Positions 44,931 through 57,565 of a stretch of DNA of 64,000 bases are shown piece by piece. The stretch is from assembly GCA_914767715.1 (NCBI GenBank), contig OU612072.1, positions 14,384,001-14,448,000 on the forward strand, in the 5' to 3' direction. The number at the start of each line of letters is the position of its first letter. The stretch's first letter is position 1. Source of the DNA: Membranipora membranacea (Eukaryota > Bryozoa > Gymnolaemata > Cheilostomatida > Membraniporidae). The position numbers and the translations under genes were made by a program. The notes under the pieces were generated by a model, which worked only from the letters and a program-made list of their open reading frames with translations, searched no databases and was not told where the DNA came from.

Positions 44931-47900
44931 ATGGCTTCAACTGCGACCTTCTTTCAATGGCCGGATTATGTTGTTTTGGGTGTTGTCTTAGTTGCTTCTG
45001 CAGCCATAGGCTTCTATTATGCATTTACTGGAGGCAAGCAGAAAACTACCAAAGAATACCTATTCGCAGACAAGAACATGCATTGGCTTCCAATATCATG
45101 TAGTTTACTGGCCAGGTATGTTTACTTCATTACAGAAAATGTCTTTCACAAGTTGGGTTTTATCATTGATACAACTCCTATAGGGCTCGGTACATTTGCT
45201 AACCGCTACTCACCATGTGTATGCCGAAAATCGCAACTTCATCAAAAATGTTATGTCATCATTATTTATTCCATTTTATGTTGTAGTTGGATATCATCTC
45301 TGAATATATTGTCATTGCCCGGTGAAATATACAGTTTTGGGACTATATTTCTGCTTGGAATTTTCTTCCGACCAATTGGTATAATATTTGCCAGTCAACT
45401 TATTCTGCCCGTCTTCTATAAACTAAAGGTTGTCAGCGTATATAAGGTAACTATATCTGTTGGTACTTGATCTTAAAGGGCAACCAAGGTTTCGCAGCAA
45501 TGCATTAATGGGTAGTAAATAATGTGCTAGGCAGCATCAGCTTTGTGCATTACGCGATGCTAAACTCAAAGTAGTTGCTGACTCTAAGCTGGGTAACACT
45601 TCAGTTAAGGGGAGGTTACAAGACATTGTTGTAATGATGATGGAGCACAGTCTAAATAAAAACAGGAACAGGAAAATGCTCTATGGTATTCTAATTTAGC
45701 TGAGTTTGAGTACCTGACGGATGGAACGTTTTACAAGAATTCTGGCTGAATAATCATCCTAATTAGATTTTGTCTTTTTCCCTATGCAGAAAGTGCAATA
45801 TGCTATTGATCAAAGAGAAGTTGTTTGAAACCTTGGTTGCCCTTTAAGACTCAAATTCACGAAATGAGTGACACGGCTAAAATCTACCTTAAAGTACAGC
45901 AAAGTCACCTTGAAATGTTTTCTGATTTTGCATCTGGAAAACAAAGTCAACACCCTCCAGATGAGCATCATTTGTCATTCATTTAGCATCCTTGTGCACG
46001 ATGCTTATTCAGTGACTCTCCAATTCCGAGTTCTTATAATTATTTATTTTGCTAACTGAGGATCATTATCTCTATTTTGTATAGTACATCGAACTGAGGT
46101 TTGATAAAGCTGCAAAACTCTGTGTGGTCTTCTCTGCGTTCTTCAATCATGTAAGTAAAATATTCTATAAATAATCTTGAAAATGTAATAGAAACTTATT
46201 TAAGTAACTAAAACTCAACAGAATTTTAGTAAACTTGTCAGTCAGTCAGTCAATATAACCAAGATGTAAAGATGTAAATGTAAATCACTTTTTATTTAGC
46301 TGCTGTCCAGCAATCTTTACATGAATATAAGATAGATACATATACATATTCAATTTAGCGCAATCCTGTAAAAAGTAGGAGTGGGCAAGCTAGGCTATTG
46401 TCCATAGAGCTCACCTCCTTCAGCAGCATGGGTAGTGACCGGGATCGGAACCTGCAACTCTCAGATTGAGACGCTCGAATCTTAACCGTCTCGCCACCCT
46501 GCCTGTTATATTATTGTTTCCAATGGTGCTGTGCTTTCATGCTTTTACAACCTATCAACAACATCAATATGTATTTTTAATGTTCCAGCTGTTCACCACT
46601 GGAGTTGTGATCTATGGCCCAGCACTGGCGGTTTCTGTAGGTAAGAAAATAGACTTATTCCATATATAATGTAACTAGACCAAACGTTGCCATAAAAAAA
46701 GATTGTTGCGTCTGGACCATGCCAATCCTATGTCTTCTATACTAATTTGATTGGCTTATTTGTGACACCAGAGAGCCAAGTATGTACACTTTGGACTTTA
46801 GTGATGTGGTACTCTGGTGTTCAAAAGTTACCCTGCTCTATCCTCCTGTTTGACCGGCATATTTTCTTTCTTTTGTAGTTACTGGCGTTAATCTTTGGTT
46901 AGCTGTAGCGTTGACAACAGGTGTTGCATTATTGTACACTGTAATGGTAAGCATCTTATCATGAAGCATCGAGATTAAAAGGATTAATGACATTATAGTT
47001 TATCACCAGGAAAGTTCATTGGTCAGGGATAATGACTTGCTCTACATCATGGGTGGGCAACCTTTTCTTGAAAAAGGCCACATTTTACGCCAGATCAATT
47101 CAAAAGGCCGCAACATATTTTTCAGGGATAAAATTGGAACAAGAGTAGCAATATTGGCATTTACACTTGTGTAAAAACTAAAACAGATTTATGTCTAAAA
47201 ACTGCAGTATAAAACCATCAACTCAGCAGAAATACTGGTTTATCTAATCTTCTTGAGTTTGTGATGTCATTTTACCTCGTGATTTGATTGTGTACATGTC
47301 TGTATCCCCATGTTTCATGTGTAAGACAAAGAAGAGGGTGGGTGCAGGAGGGGTGCTGTAGCGCCCTCCCAGGGGTTAAAGTGTAAATAAAGTTCATACA
47401 GGACTGTTTTGATGGGGAAAGGAAAAAAAATTTCGCGGAGCGAAAAATTTTTTTAAAATATTTTTCGTGTCTTGCCAAAGTTTTCACCTCACAGCTCCCG
47501 CCCTCTCTCAAAGGAGGGAAATTTTCGCAAATGATTGTGAAATGAAGAATTCAATATAGAACATTTCAGCCATAATGCAGGAGCACTTGTCACAAAGGGA
47601 ATTTTTGTCCACAGAGACTGTTTTGCAAAAATATAATTACTATAATGTTAGAGAAACTTGTATTTTTAACATCCAAAGGTCACTGTTTTGTGTTTTTCCG
47701 AAAGGACACCAACTTGATAAAGTAGTAAGAATGGCTGGGAAGCTAAGCTACATGCATTATACAGAATGGCCACTATTTAGAAATATTTTGAGCTTACAGA
47801 GCGCTATGCATACTTTGTTCTCCACATAAAAAAAGGGGAATCAAAAATAATGTATAAAAAGTTTTACAGGCATAAGGCCACAATTAGGCCGCAAAATATT

Positions 47901-50900
47901 ACCCATTAAGCCGCACTGGCAAAAGGGCCGCAGGTTGCCCACAGCTGCCTACATGATGTTTTACAAATATATATTCATCACATCCGTCGTCCACAGATTA
48001 TACCCTTGCTGGCAAAGACAACTTGCTTAGTATTGCATACTCTAAGATGTATGCATTCCCTCTTCAATAGAACATGAATCAATTGATCAGGAAGTATCTT
48101 CACAAGTAATCTGGTGTAGAGTATTCATGGTTTAACACATGTTGTAGATACATAGAATGAACTGACCTCAACGAACAGAAAGACATCTACTGTCAATCTG
48201 TGTATTCAATAATAATACTGATAATGATGCAAACGAATGATAATGAATGACATAATTCAGCTCCGTTTATAGTGTTATATCTATATCAGCTGCGATATGC
48301 AACCATTTTTCAATGTTGTATTTGTTTTAATGACTATCTTTATTAGGGAGGAATGAAGGCAGTTTTGTGGACTGATACCATGCAGCTGGCTATCATGTTC
48401 ATTGGAATCTTTGGAGTGTTTATCATGGGTATAGTTAAAATAGGAGGGTTTTCAGTGATCTACCAAGATGCTAAGCTGAGTGGCAGGATGGATGTATTTG
48501 AGTAAGTATAAATACAAAGGTTTACTAATTGAGTCAACAAAATGTACATTGATCATTATCTACATGCCAGCATTGCAGATAAGATGTATAAACTCTTAGG
48601 TCGTCGAAAGAAGTCTTATTTTCTCAATAGCAAAGCTGACTCCTTGCCAATATAGAACCAAACAGCTTTGAAACCAGTGTCTTAATTTTCTAACGTCTAC
48701 TGGATTCGGCTGGATTTGTGTTGTTTGCTATCTGATTCCAAAGTTCATTGCATTGCCATTATGATGCAGTTGGCCTATCTGCCTCCATCATATACGCATT
48801 TGACCATTAGCACAATGAATAATCATGCCAAGATCATTTTTAGATCAAGGCAATTAGTTTGTAGGATAATCATGGGCTTGTGATCGAAAACTCCACTCAT
48901 CAATATCGGCTTGACCGTCGGAAGCAATATTTAGTTTATTAAGCAATGAGGAATTGTCCATTTTGCCTTGCCTTGGCTTACCTTTCCTCCGGTCATGCTA
49001 CATAACCAATATAACAATACTTTTCTTTATTTTCTAGACCACATAAACTATTTGATATAGACATTAGAATGAGGCACACCTTCTGGAATCAGATGGTTAA
49101 CGGGATACTGACAGCTATTATTATATTCGGTACTAACCAGGTATCTGTGCAGAGGGCACTGTCTCTGTCGTCAAGGTCTATGATACTCAGGTTTGTCAAC
49201 AACACAGACGTAAACTAAAGTGGAAGTAATCTAAAGTGAAAGTAATCTAAAGTGGAAGTAATCTAAAGTAAAAGTAATCGTCTACATTGAAAGATTCTAA
49301 ACCAGAACTTCTCTTGTGATGAAGTGAAATAAGAAGATTGGCAAGCTTTTTAGAGCGGACATCGCCTTGTTTTGTATTTAGGAATATTGTTAAGTTTGTT
49401 TGATGCAGTCTTGATACTTCGTTTGTCATCATCATCAACAGATTGTGTTCTTACAAGTGAACATCATATTTGTATTTCACTGTTTTTCTCTCTCCTGAAT
49501 AGAACTTACATGATGACAGCATTCTTTTGGTCACTGTTCACCTTGGTCTGTGGGATGATGGGTCTCGTAATATTCTCAGTCAACAAATTCTGTGACCCAA
49601 TTGAGAATGGAGAAATCTTCAGGAAGGATCAGGTTTGTCCCCTAGCAACACTGTATTCCCATTCTGTTCTTATTAGAGAAATAGTATTGTTGTTCCTTCT
49701 TTGTTTTCCCGGATGAGATATCAGCCTTGATTATATATTTCATAATTAAAAAATTATAATTCGAAACTCTTTTATAATAAGTAGCAAAGGTCACATGTAC
49801 AAAACTAAGTCAGGCATTTCTGTGAAGAAATCCAATTTTTCAATAATTAAATTGATCTCCCAAAGCAAACTGATTTTATGCTATGTATTTATCGCCATCC
49901 TAGTATGGACCCACTAAGGCTTAGGTCTGTTGCTTTATAAAAGTTTCAAGACATTCTTGGCCATAGCATTATCAAAGTGACTGTCACGGAATCAGGTATT
50001 GGCTAGGGAATTATTTAAATTCTAGTGTATAAAAATGTACCTTTTAGTACCTCCAAAACAGAGAACTCTAAAATGATAACAAAAAAATGATTCTGTCACA
50101 CTAACTACAAGCTGATAAAAAACGAAATGCAAATCTGCAGGCTTATCTCTAACCTGGAAAATTTTTTTAATCTGATCCTAAAACCATACACATTTTAACT
50201 GTGTTTGAAAGGTCTTATCCGTGAATGTAATTGTATAATATGCATTATGTTATTTTGCATTATGTTATTGGTGTATAATGTTGAAACGCATTTCTTATAC
50301 CATTACAGTACTACCCTCTATATGTGATGAAACTGCTAGGACACTTACCAGGCTTACCAGGATTCGTCCTCTCTGCAGTATTCAGTGGTTCCCTCAGGTA
50401 TGATTCTTAGCCACATCTCCTCTCAACATATTCAAATTCACTTCTTGTCAATGGAAAACATTGCAATTTTTGCAAATGAAATGTTTGTGCCAAGATAATC
50501 GAATGATACAGTTGGCTTGTCAGATGGTGGATAATTTGCTGCCGCAAACACATGACATATCTAAAAAGTGAAACCGTTCTACGCAAAACATTTTACCTCA
50601 TTTTTGTGAGAAATTTCAATTCAACAAAGCAATACATATTTTAAACTAAATTCCTGTTTAAAAAGTATTTCTCTCATATTCTTTTTGTTTTTTATTATAG
50701 TACCATCAGCTCAAAGATGAATGCCCTGGCTACAATAGCAATGTCTGATTTTGTGAAACCATTCAGACCAAGTATGACTGATAGACATGCAACCATAGTC
50801 ACTAAGATCATCACAATTATTCTTGGATTGATCTCAGCATTGTTTGTGTTGTTTGCCCGAGAGTTCGGCAGCTCACTAATAACAGTAAGTTGAAATATAT

Positions 50901-53900
50901 CTAACCCACCATATTTCTGTTGAATTCAACACGGAATTCTTGTCCTCTCGAATCATTTCAACTTGCATTTTGTGACAAATCACTACATATGTATGCATAT
51001 TGTATTGTTTCATTGGTGATAAAATAATTCGTTGGTTGAGCTTCTGTTGTAAAGATCAAAGATTAAAAATAAAAATCTAAAATTTCTACTTAAATAATCT
51101 GTTTAGAAAAGATACCGCATGGTGTCTGAAACAGATCTTCCTTCCTTTGTTCTGTGATTAGGTAATATAATGCGTCCCGAGGGGTATTTATCTAAAACCA
51201 TGGGTGGATTGTTTAGATGAATCATCCGAAGTCATTTTGCAGTTCATTTGCATTAAGAGTCTCCATTTTATAAGATCAATTAATAACAATGAAACCTATT
51301 TTGAGTTTTGTTCAACCACATACATATTTATGTTGGAAATGAAGGATGGCAAGTTCCAAAAAAATTTTAAACTGTAACAGAAACCAAAGAGTTGCACTTG
51401 AGTTTCCGCAATTCAAATAAATATACAATGCAATATATGAATTGTAGATGGTGATAACACTAACAGGAGTGTTTGGAGGTCCAAGCTTTGGTGTATTTGC
51501 ATGCGGAATTTTCCTTCCATTCGTCAACAAGAGAGGAATCCTTATTGGGTTCATTATAGGAGCTGGTAAGTGGCAAAATTCCAATGGCAGATTATATTGT
51601 CAGGCCCTGAATAAGGCATCCCAGATACGAACTGCTTTCCAAACATGATAATACAAACTATATAAAGGAAACAATATTTTCAAGGGTCTCTTACAAAAAT
51701 GCTTTGGCCAATTTCATCATTGTTTATGAGTGTCTTTTTCTATATCTATATCTATATATTCTTAATTTATATCAATGATGCTGACCTTGGGTCCCTACCA
51801 AGCTACTGCTGATTTAACACCCATGCCTAAGTCTGCCAGCTTATTGTGTCATGCAGCATATCACGCCCAAAGGACCACCGAGCTCGGACTGCAATCATCC
51901 TAACAGATGACACAGATGAAAGGCTGTGATGAAACTTTCTCAATATAGCCAAATACCTACATTACATCTGGTGTAATGTATTTTTTATATTACAGCTTAC
52001 ACTGGGTGGATAGGATTTGGAGGTCTGATAAACAAACCTTTTGTATATAAATATCCTGTGACTACAGTAGGATGTAATGTGACTGATATCTCACAGATAC
52101 CAGAATCTAGCTTTCCTCACTACGATCCTTCTACATGGAACCCACAATCTCACTACAGGTAATTTTCTGCATACCGGTTGCAGCTATAGTAGCGCCTCCC
52201 CATATTTGGTATCATATTGGATGTCCCAGTCTTATATAGAGCGCTGAGGCAACCTCGTAAATAACCTCCAGACCAGCACAGTTGAAACTATTAGCTTTAC
52301 TAAAATGGAAATCTTTCTGAATTTTTCTCAACTGCTAAGGTTGTCCCCTCTTTACCGCTCCATCAGATATAAATATGTATGTAAAGCTCAAAAGTCAGGA
52401 AAAATCTTTGAAAGATATCATAATTGGCATGTGCTTCGCTGCTACCACTTTAAGAGCTGCAAATTGTATTGCCAGTATGAATCAGTACTTGTACAGCTAA
52501 TGAACATGTTTAATTTCCTTTGATATGGAAGTGATAACAGCACAACGGGTTCAGACTCTTTGCTTCCAGAAAAATCAAGCTCAAACAATTGAACAAGCTG
52601 TTTTTTACTATATCCTGTATTCAATTGTTGTCAGATACAGATACATTATATAAGGTTATGTGAATCAAATGTTAAGATTAATTTGAGTAAAGTTATGAGG
52701 ACTAACCCTGATACATTTAAACTAGTCATCTCACTAGTGTTTCTTTATTCTTGACAGGCAGGGTATGGAGGGCATGTATGACATCTCATATGCCTGGTCT
52801 AAAACAGGAGGAATAATGTTCACCATGATCGTAGCAGTTATCGTCAGTCTTGTCTTCAGTAAGTTTTATGATAGTGCTGTATATATTACTGATTTAAAAT
52901 GGGTGTTTTGAGCTAATATAACAGGGAGCGGCCGGTGTGCAATGCGTAATGCATTGGCCTTTCTATCTAGAGGTCCCGTGTTCAATTTCCAGCGGATCAT
53001 GGTGGTGTCAAGAAGAGCATCCGACCTCAAATGCTCCTGTGCCCCATCATGATCCAGTGCGTATACCCGTGCTGATACCGGAAGAAAAACAAGCGACATC
53101 AAGGTTTTTCACATGGTATCACAGGGTATTGAGACTTTAAATGGATGTGAGTTTTTTTCTTTGAGCTAATGTTATAGGATTCAGGGCGATTATTTAGCAC
53201 CAGTTTGGCATAGCAAGTTTTTCCAAGGTTATCCGCAACAAACAAGCAATCTTACTTCCTGCAATAACTGTACATTTTTTAATCTTTATTGCTGAGACAT
53301 AAGAACACATACCCTTTATAAATGTGATATGTATTGTTACAAATTATTCCCTCCATTAATTATCATCATTCATTCATAATTTTAGAATCGAAGGAGAAAG
53401 TAAACTATAGACTAATTTCACCATTAGTTGCGAACAGTAAACATCTGCCTCAATCTTGGAGAGAGTATATAGATTACAATGAGGATGAGGCTATCATGGC
53501 TCATCATAAGGCTTACCTCGCTTCTCGTGAGGTCGTAGAATCAGAATCAGAGTCAGATTCTGAGCTAGATCCTATAGAGGTAAGATTAGTCTGTAAGACA
53601 TACAATTTTACTTACAACGGACAGTGTAACTATTTGATAGCTTACACTGAATGTTATGATAAAAAGATTATTGACAGTGACTATTCTTTTTATTTTGAAA
53701 AAAAAAGGTCACCTTTTTTATTAGGTTGGGTTGTCCTGGCGGAACTTCCAGCCATTTTACAATTTCTCCATCATAACATGCTAATTTAAACTCATGCGAT
53801 CTTAGAATTGGCCTAAGTGGCTTTTCTGGGGATGTGTCAATCGTTTGGAAAAATCACAGAGGTTAATTGATAAGCTATCTTGCACATTTAATTACCATAT

Positions 53901-53971
53901 TTGTGTGTCTATTTACTCAGGGCAAGGTAAATGAAGGTATGAGTACGGAAAAACTGGAACAAATCTCATAG
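44931..53971 (+). CDS. SLC5-family sodium-coupled solute carrier (SMCT-like), copy 2, complete
   Basis: Fifteen exons: 44931-45115, 45287-45446, 46085-46150, 46589-46640, 46879-46946, 48347-48501, 49038-49190, 49503-49632, 50309-50397, 50701-50884, 51448-51565, 51996-52158, 52758-52858, 53386-53579, 53921-53971. Every exon is the same length as in copy 1, giving 622 residues. The TM8 region FSGSLSTISS and the GEIYSFGT, VQRALS and CDPIENGEI motifs are kept. RMRHTFWNQ and FGTNQ (Asn262) look more like SLC5A8 than copy 1 does. Intron 1 is 171 nt, a multiple of three, and has no stop in frame, so its retention would insert 57 residues between TM1 and TM2. Introns carry a TTAA MITE, two further SINE types and a hAT-like MITE. 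Uninterrupted frames argue that both copies are functional. Confidence 0.92.
45473..45847 (+). mobile_element. TTAA-flanked MITE, copy 2, in intron 2 of SLC5 copy 2
   Basis: A 375-bp element with perfect inverted ends: CTTAAAGGGCAACCAAGG continuing TTTC on the left, and the exact complement on the right. TTAA stands at both borders (45473-45476, 45844-45847). It is the sister of 32278-32662 but at a different position in the gene, so both are independent insertions. Confidence 0.9.
46236..46505 (-). mobile_element. tRNA-derived SINE family 2
   Basis: On the minus strand it starts GGCAGGGTGGCGAGACGGTT (A box) and has GCAGGTTCCGATCCCGG (B box), like a tRNA-Leu-type head with a long variable arm. 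A body of about 190 bp and a (GACT)-like tail at about 46236-46250 follow. It lies in intron 3 of SLC5 copy 2 and is absent from copy 1. Confidence 0.75.
47048..47947. mobile_element. hAT-like non-autonomous element in SLC5 copy 2 intron 5
   Basis: A 900-bp segment beginning CATGGGTGGGCAACCT and ending in the complement of CAGCTGTGGGCAACCT. Inner blocks are AAGGCCACA/AGGCCGCA and their complements. Ends of the CA...GTGGGCAACC type are common in hAT elements. The flanks CTCTACAT and CCTACATG suggest an imperfect 8-bp target duplication. The interior has no transposase. The same intron of copy 1 is short and lacks it. Confidence 0.75.
49210..49280 (+). repeat. 16-bp minisatellite after SLC5 copy 2 exon 7
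   Basis: Four to five units of AATCTAAAGTGGAAGT, paralogous to 27644-27730. Confidence 0.75.
52925..53107 (+). mobile_element. tRNA-derived SINE family 3
   Basis: GGTGTGCAATGCGTAATGCA and AGGTCCCGTGTTCAATTTCC are decayed A and B boxes of a tRNA-like head. They are followed by a body of about 100 bp. It sits in intron 13 of SLC5 copy 2. Confidence 0.6.
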
Positions 53972-55345
53972 AAGCCTCGCAGACAAGGATGCAACTGTTG
54001 CCTCATAACTACAACTATGTCTAAAAGTCTAAGTTTTTAACCATAAATGGGATCGGTATCACCAGGACATAAATTATGTTATAATGCAGTTGATTAAAAC
54101 TTCTATTTCTTCTTTTTTATCTTATTGTTTTTGAATTGATGGCAGTTCCGTAATCTAAGTAGGTTTATAATTCAAATTTTGATATATTGGTCAATTTTCT
54201 TTCCCCTCTGTCAAACATGTTTGTCGATTTGCAGACCTAAATTGAAAGAAATCTGGCTCAGATTTAACTTTATTTTTTAGTATTTATGTTCAAACAGACA
54301 TCATGCATGGTCAAAAGTTCTAAATTCCTTTATTTTCGTTTTATATAGCTTTTGACTATAGTATCATTGAAACTCAATTACCAGACAGCATTGTAGGTTT
54401 TGAATATGATCTTCTTCTTGCGCTGAACAGAGTCTTATGACGTGCCTAAACTATACAAAAACTGCTTCAGGTCCGTCAAAAAAGCACACATCACTTTCCT
54501 CACAAAAAACTTTAAATCTAAGGACCTAAGCTTTGCTTAGATTCACTGGACAGGCAAAGGCATAAAATTCACAATTAATACTGATGCGACTTTCCCGCTA
54601 AACTATTAATAAAAAAATATTTCTATTGAAGTTTTTCTCTTTTTTTCTCGAGTTACAGTGTTCACTGATCACTGATATTTCAGTTTCCATATGTTTTATC
54701 TCTACATCATCCAATTCGGCCATTTCAATTTCTCCTTAGTAATGTAGATGCTGTAGACACAAATAGTTCTATTATATCGCTTGTATTAAATCATCTACTC
54801 CAAAGATGTTTTCCTCAAAGTCCACAATCTCAATCCTGTTGTATATTTTATGAGCGTAAATTCCTCTCCTCACTCGCGTGGCACCACAAGTCAAATCATA
54901 AAGGCGGCGTGGATGGGTGAATAGCACGCCTGCTCACAATGACTTCAATGGACATTATCGCAGGAGGCTGGGTATCAAATCGTGGCCGCGACAAATGTCT
55001 TTTAATGTTTTCTTCAACATGGAAATTGTTAGCATCCATCATTCGAAATGGGAGTGGACTACTCATTCGAAGCATAGAACCATAGTGATATTCTATTCTA
55101 AATAATTAAAAATATAAATATAAAATCTGGCTTTCTGCAATGAAAACTTCCAACCCAACCCTTCTTGTAATAAAATGAAGGTAGCCGAATCTGACAAAAC
55201 CTCCTGATATTTGTATGACTTTGGTTTAATTTGAATGCCATTACTCTGGAACTCGTGTTGTCAGCATCAGCTTATGTACTAATATTATATTGTTTAATAT
55301 TATTAATATTGTTTATATATTTCAATATATCTCTCTATCCTGTAG
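53972..55345. other. Spacer after SLC5 copy 2
   Basis: No exon of the third SLC5 remnant (exons 1-7) could be found here. AT-rich, with a tRNA-like SINE scrap at 54900-54998. Confidence 0.5.
54900..54998 (+). mobile_element. tRNA-like SINE remnant
   Basis: GGCGTGGATGGGTGAATAGC (A-box-like), then CCTGCTCACAATG and GGGTATCAAATCGTGG (B-box-like) in tRNA order. It is decayed and short. Confidence 0.4.
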
Positions 55346-56986
55346 AACATACATGATGACAGCATTCTTTGGGTCACTGTTTTCATTGATCTGTGGTTTA
55401 TGGGTCTCGTCATATTCTCAGTCAACAAATTCTGTGACCCACTTGAAAATGGAGAAATATTAAAAAAGGATCAGGTATGTGGGAAAAAGAGCATGTCCCG
55501 ATTAACCAGTTCAAAACTCACTAATTCAAATTGTACACACATTTCTCCATGATAAATGTTATCAATACAACCAATACAATCAATACAATCAATACAATCA
55601 ATACAATCAATACTATCAATACAATCAATACAATCAATACAATCAATACAATCAATACAATCAATACAATCAATACAATCAATACAATACAAGGATCACT
55701 GGTAAGTTTACGCACTATGTGGCGATTTGTGAGGGAATCGCTTTATAAACAAATTTATAGACCCTTGCTTCAACATTGTTATACTATTACAGTACTACCC
55801 TCTTTATGTGATGAAGCTACTGGGAAACTTACCGGGTTAACCAGGGTTCGTCCTCTCTGCAGTATTCAGTTGTTCTCTCAGGTATGTATCTCAGCCCCAC
55901 TTTGCGCATGTTTGTTATCTTTTCACCGTGGCGATTGAAGTAATAGAAATGTGCTTAGTTCTCAACAGAAAAGTCAACCATCCGAACTGGTGATCTTGGA
56001 ACTCAAACACGATTGGATTAATCCAAATGCTACGGTGCGGAGAAACTCTTATCACAGAGTCGATCTGCAAGCAGAGTGTCTAAGCCCTGTCTACTCATGA
56101 AAAATGTCAAAATATCAATTGCCATCGCTAACACACGTAATGGCTGTAAATGAAATGTTTACACTTTCTGCAAAGTTGGAAAGAGGACACAATTGCCTGA
56201 TTATCAAGGTCGTCAGATTTCAGAGATTTTGCTCTCATAAACCATAATAACTCTCCTGACCCTGTTCTTAGAAGAAAATTTCCCTTGATAGGAACATTTT
56301 GTAGCCAATTCTCTGTGTGAAAAACTCTGAATTTAAGTTTGCATTTCATGACTAATATTTTTTTCTACAGTACCATCAGCTCAAAAATGAATTCGCTGGC
56401 TACAATAGCGATGTCTGATTTTGTGAAACAATTCAGACCAAAAATGACAGATATATTGACATGCAACAATTGTCACCAAGATCATAACTTTGATACTTGG
56501 ATTAATCTCAGCGGTGCTAGTGTTGTTTGCCCGACAACTTGGCAGCTCACTTATGACGGTAAGTTAAAATATCTCTAACCCACCACCATAGCTTAGATAT
56601 ATTCTCACACTCTCTCATATCATATCACAAAATTTGTGAAATTCCATCAGTTTGAAACCTAACCGGATCACTTGCATTTAGGGATATGAATGTAAGATAG
56701 CGTAACCACAAAATGTAGTTAAGTTTTTGTCTAGCACAAGTTTTTGCATACAATGCAGGAATGAATTGCCATTGCAGCTCACATAACCAACAAATACAGA
56801 ATGCAATTACTGTGCTTTTATTTTTCTCAATCATAGTCAAAAACACCATAACAATTTTTAAATTACAGATGGTCATCACACTTTCGGGAATATTTGGAGG
56901 GCCAACCGTTGCTGTATTTGCATGCGGGATGTTCCTTCCGTTTGTCAACAAGAGAGGAATCATAGTTGGTTTTAATATAGGGGCTG
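55346..56986 (+). pseudogene. Truncated third SLC5 copy, exons 8-11 only
   Basis: Four exon-like blocks keep their splice sites: 55346-55474 (exon 8, 129 nt instead of 130, a 1-nt deletion near TGTGGTTTATGG), 55793-55881 (exon 9, TTA changed to TAA at 55838-55840), 56371-56558 (exon 10, 188 nt instead of 184, a 4-nt insertion near GATATATTGACATG) and 56869-56986 (exon 11, intact length). Exons 1-7 and 12-15 are absent. Two frameshifts and a stop make it non-functional. Exons align with both intact copies. Confidence 0.92.
55561..55690. repeat. 9-bp minisatellite (AATCAATAC)n
   Basis: About 14 nearly perfect tandem units of AATCAATAC, with early variants ACCAATACA and ACTATCAAT. It lies between exon-8-like and exon-9-like blocks of the SLC5 pseudogene. 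The period of 9 keeps all frames open (Ile-Asn-Thr on one strand, Cys-Ile-Asp or Val-Leu-Ile on the other), which explains the long frames here. Confidence 0.95.
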
Positions 56987-57039
56987 GTAAGTTTATTTTT
57001 TGCCATCTCATATGTGGTATACATATCTATTACAATATG

Positions 57040-57310
57040 TCTCTATCTTATCTAACAAATCCCATTTTCATCCTCCAGACAAGAGCCTTCAAGCTTATAG
57101 TAAATACAAATGTTCCGATATACCTGAATCAAACTCGGCATTTATATATAGAATTAAATCTTTTAAGATTGTCAGATACAGCCTTTTATATTTCCTCTGT
57201 TTTTTGCTATAAGTTACTTCATGGTCTAAGCCCAAGCTATAATATAATCAATGATTTTTCATGCACTGGAAATCGCTTTTGTTTTCGTGACACCCACATC
57301 TTATATCCAC
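57040..57310 (+). pseudogene. LINE reverse-transcriptase C-terminal scrap
   Basis: Plus-strand translation gives QTRAFKLIVNTN...LRLSDTAFYISSVFCYKLLHG followed by LSPSY, resembling the extreme C-terminus of CR1/L2-type LINE ORF2 (RA.RLI..., KALHGLAPSYL). It replaces the expected exon 12 side of the SLC5 pseudogene. Confidence 0.45.
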
Positions 57311-57565
57311 CAGGGGGTATCCTTAAACTGTTGGTTGGTAGGGCCAAGCGACCACACAACCCAGCTGGGGGGTTTGGGGGCGCTGTAAGCCAGAGCTTTT
57401 AAGGCGAAATTATCGCACAAGAACACTATTATATATTTGCATTACAAGGCCATCTTCTGGTTTGGGTTCATGTGTGAGTTTTATTGTAACTGTCTATACC
57501 AATTATTCTTTATATTATGCCAACAAAAATATTGATATATCCATAACTATCGAATTGACCAAGCC

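Noticed and set aside
55561-55690. CRISPR array
   Set aside because: Contiguous 9-bp units without unique spacers, in an animal genome.
55531-55938. 135-codon frame with (Ile-Asn-Thr)n as a repeat protein
   Set aside because: It is the translation of a 9-bp minisatellite running into an SLC5 pseudogene exon.
56761-57402. 213-codon plus-strand frame as a gene
   Set aside because: It is a chance join of SLC5 exon-11-like sequence, its intron and a LINE scrap; splice signals cut the exon at 56986.
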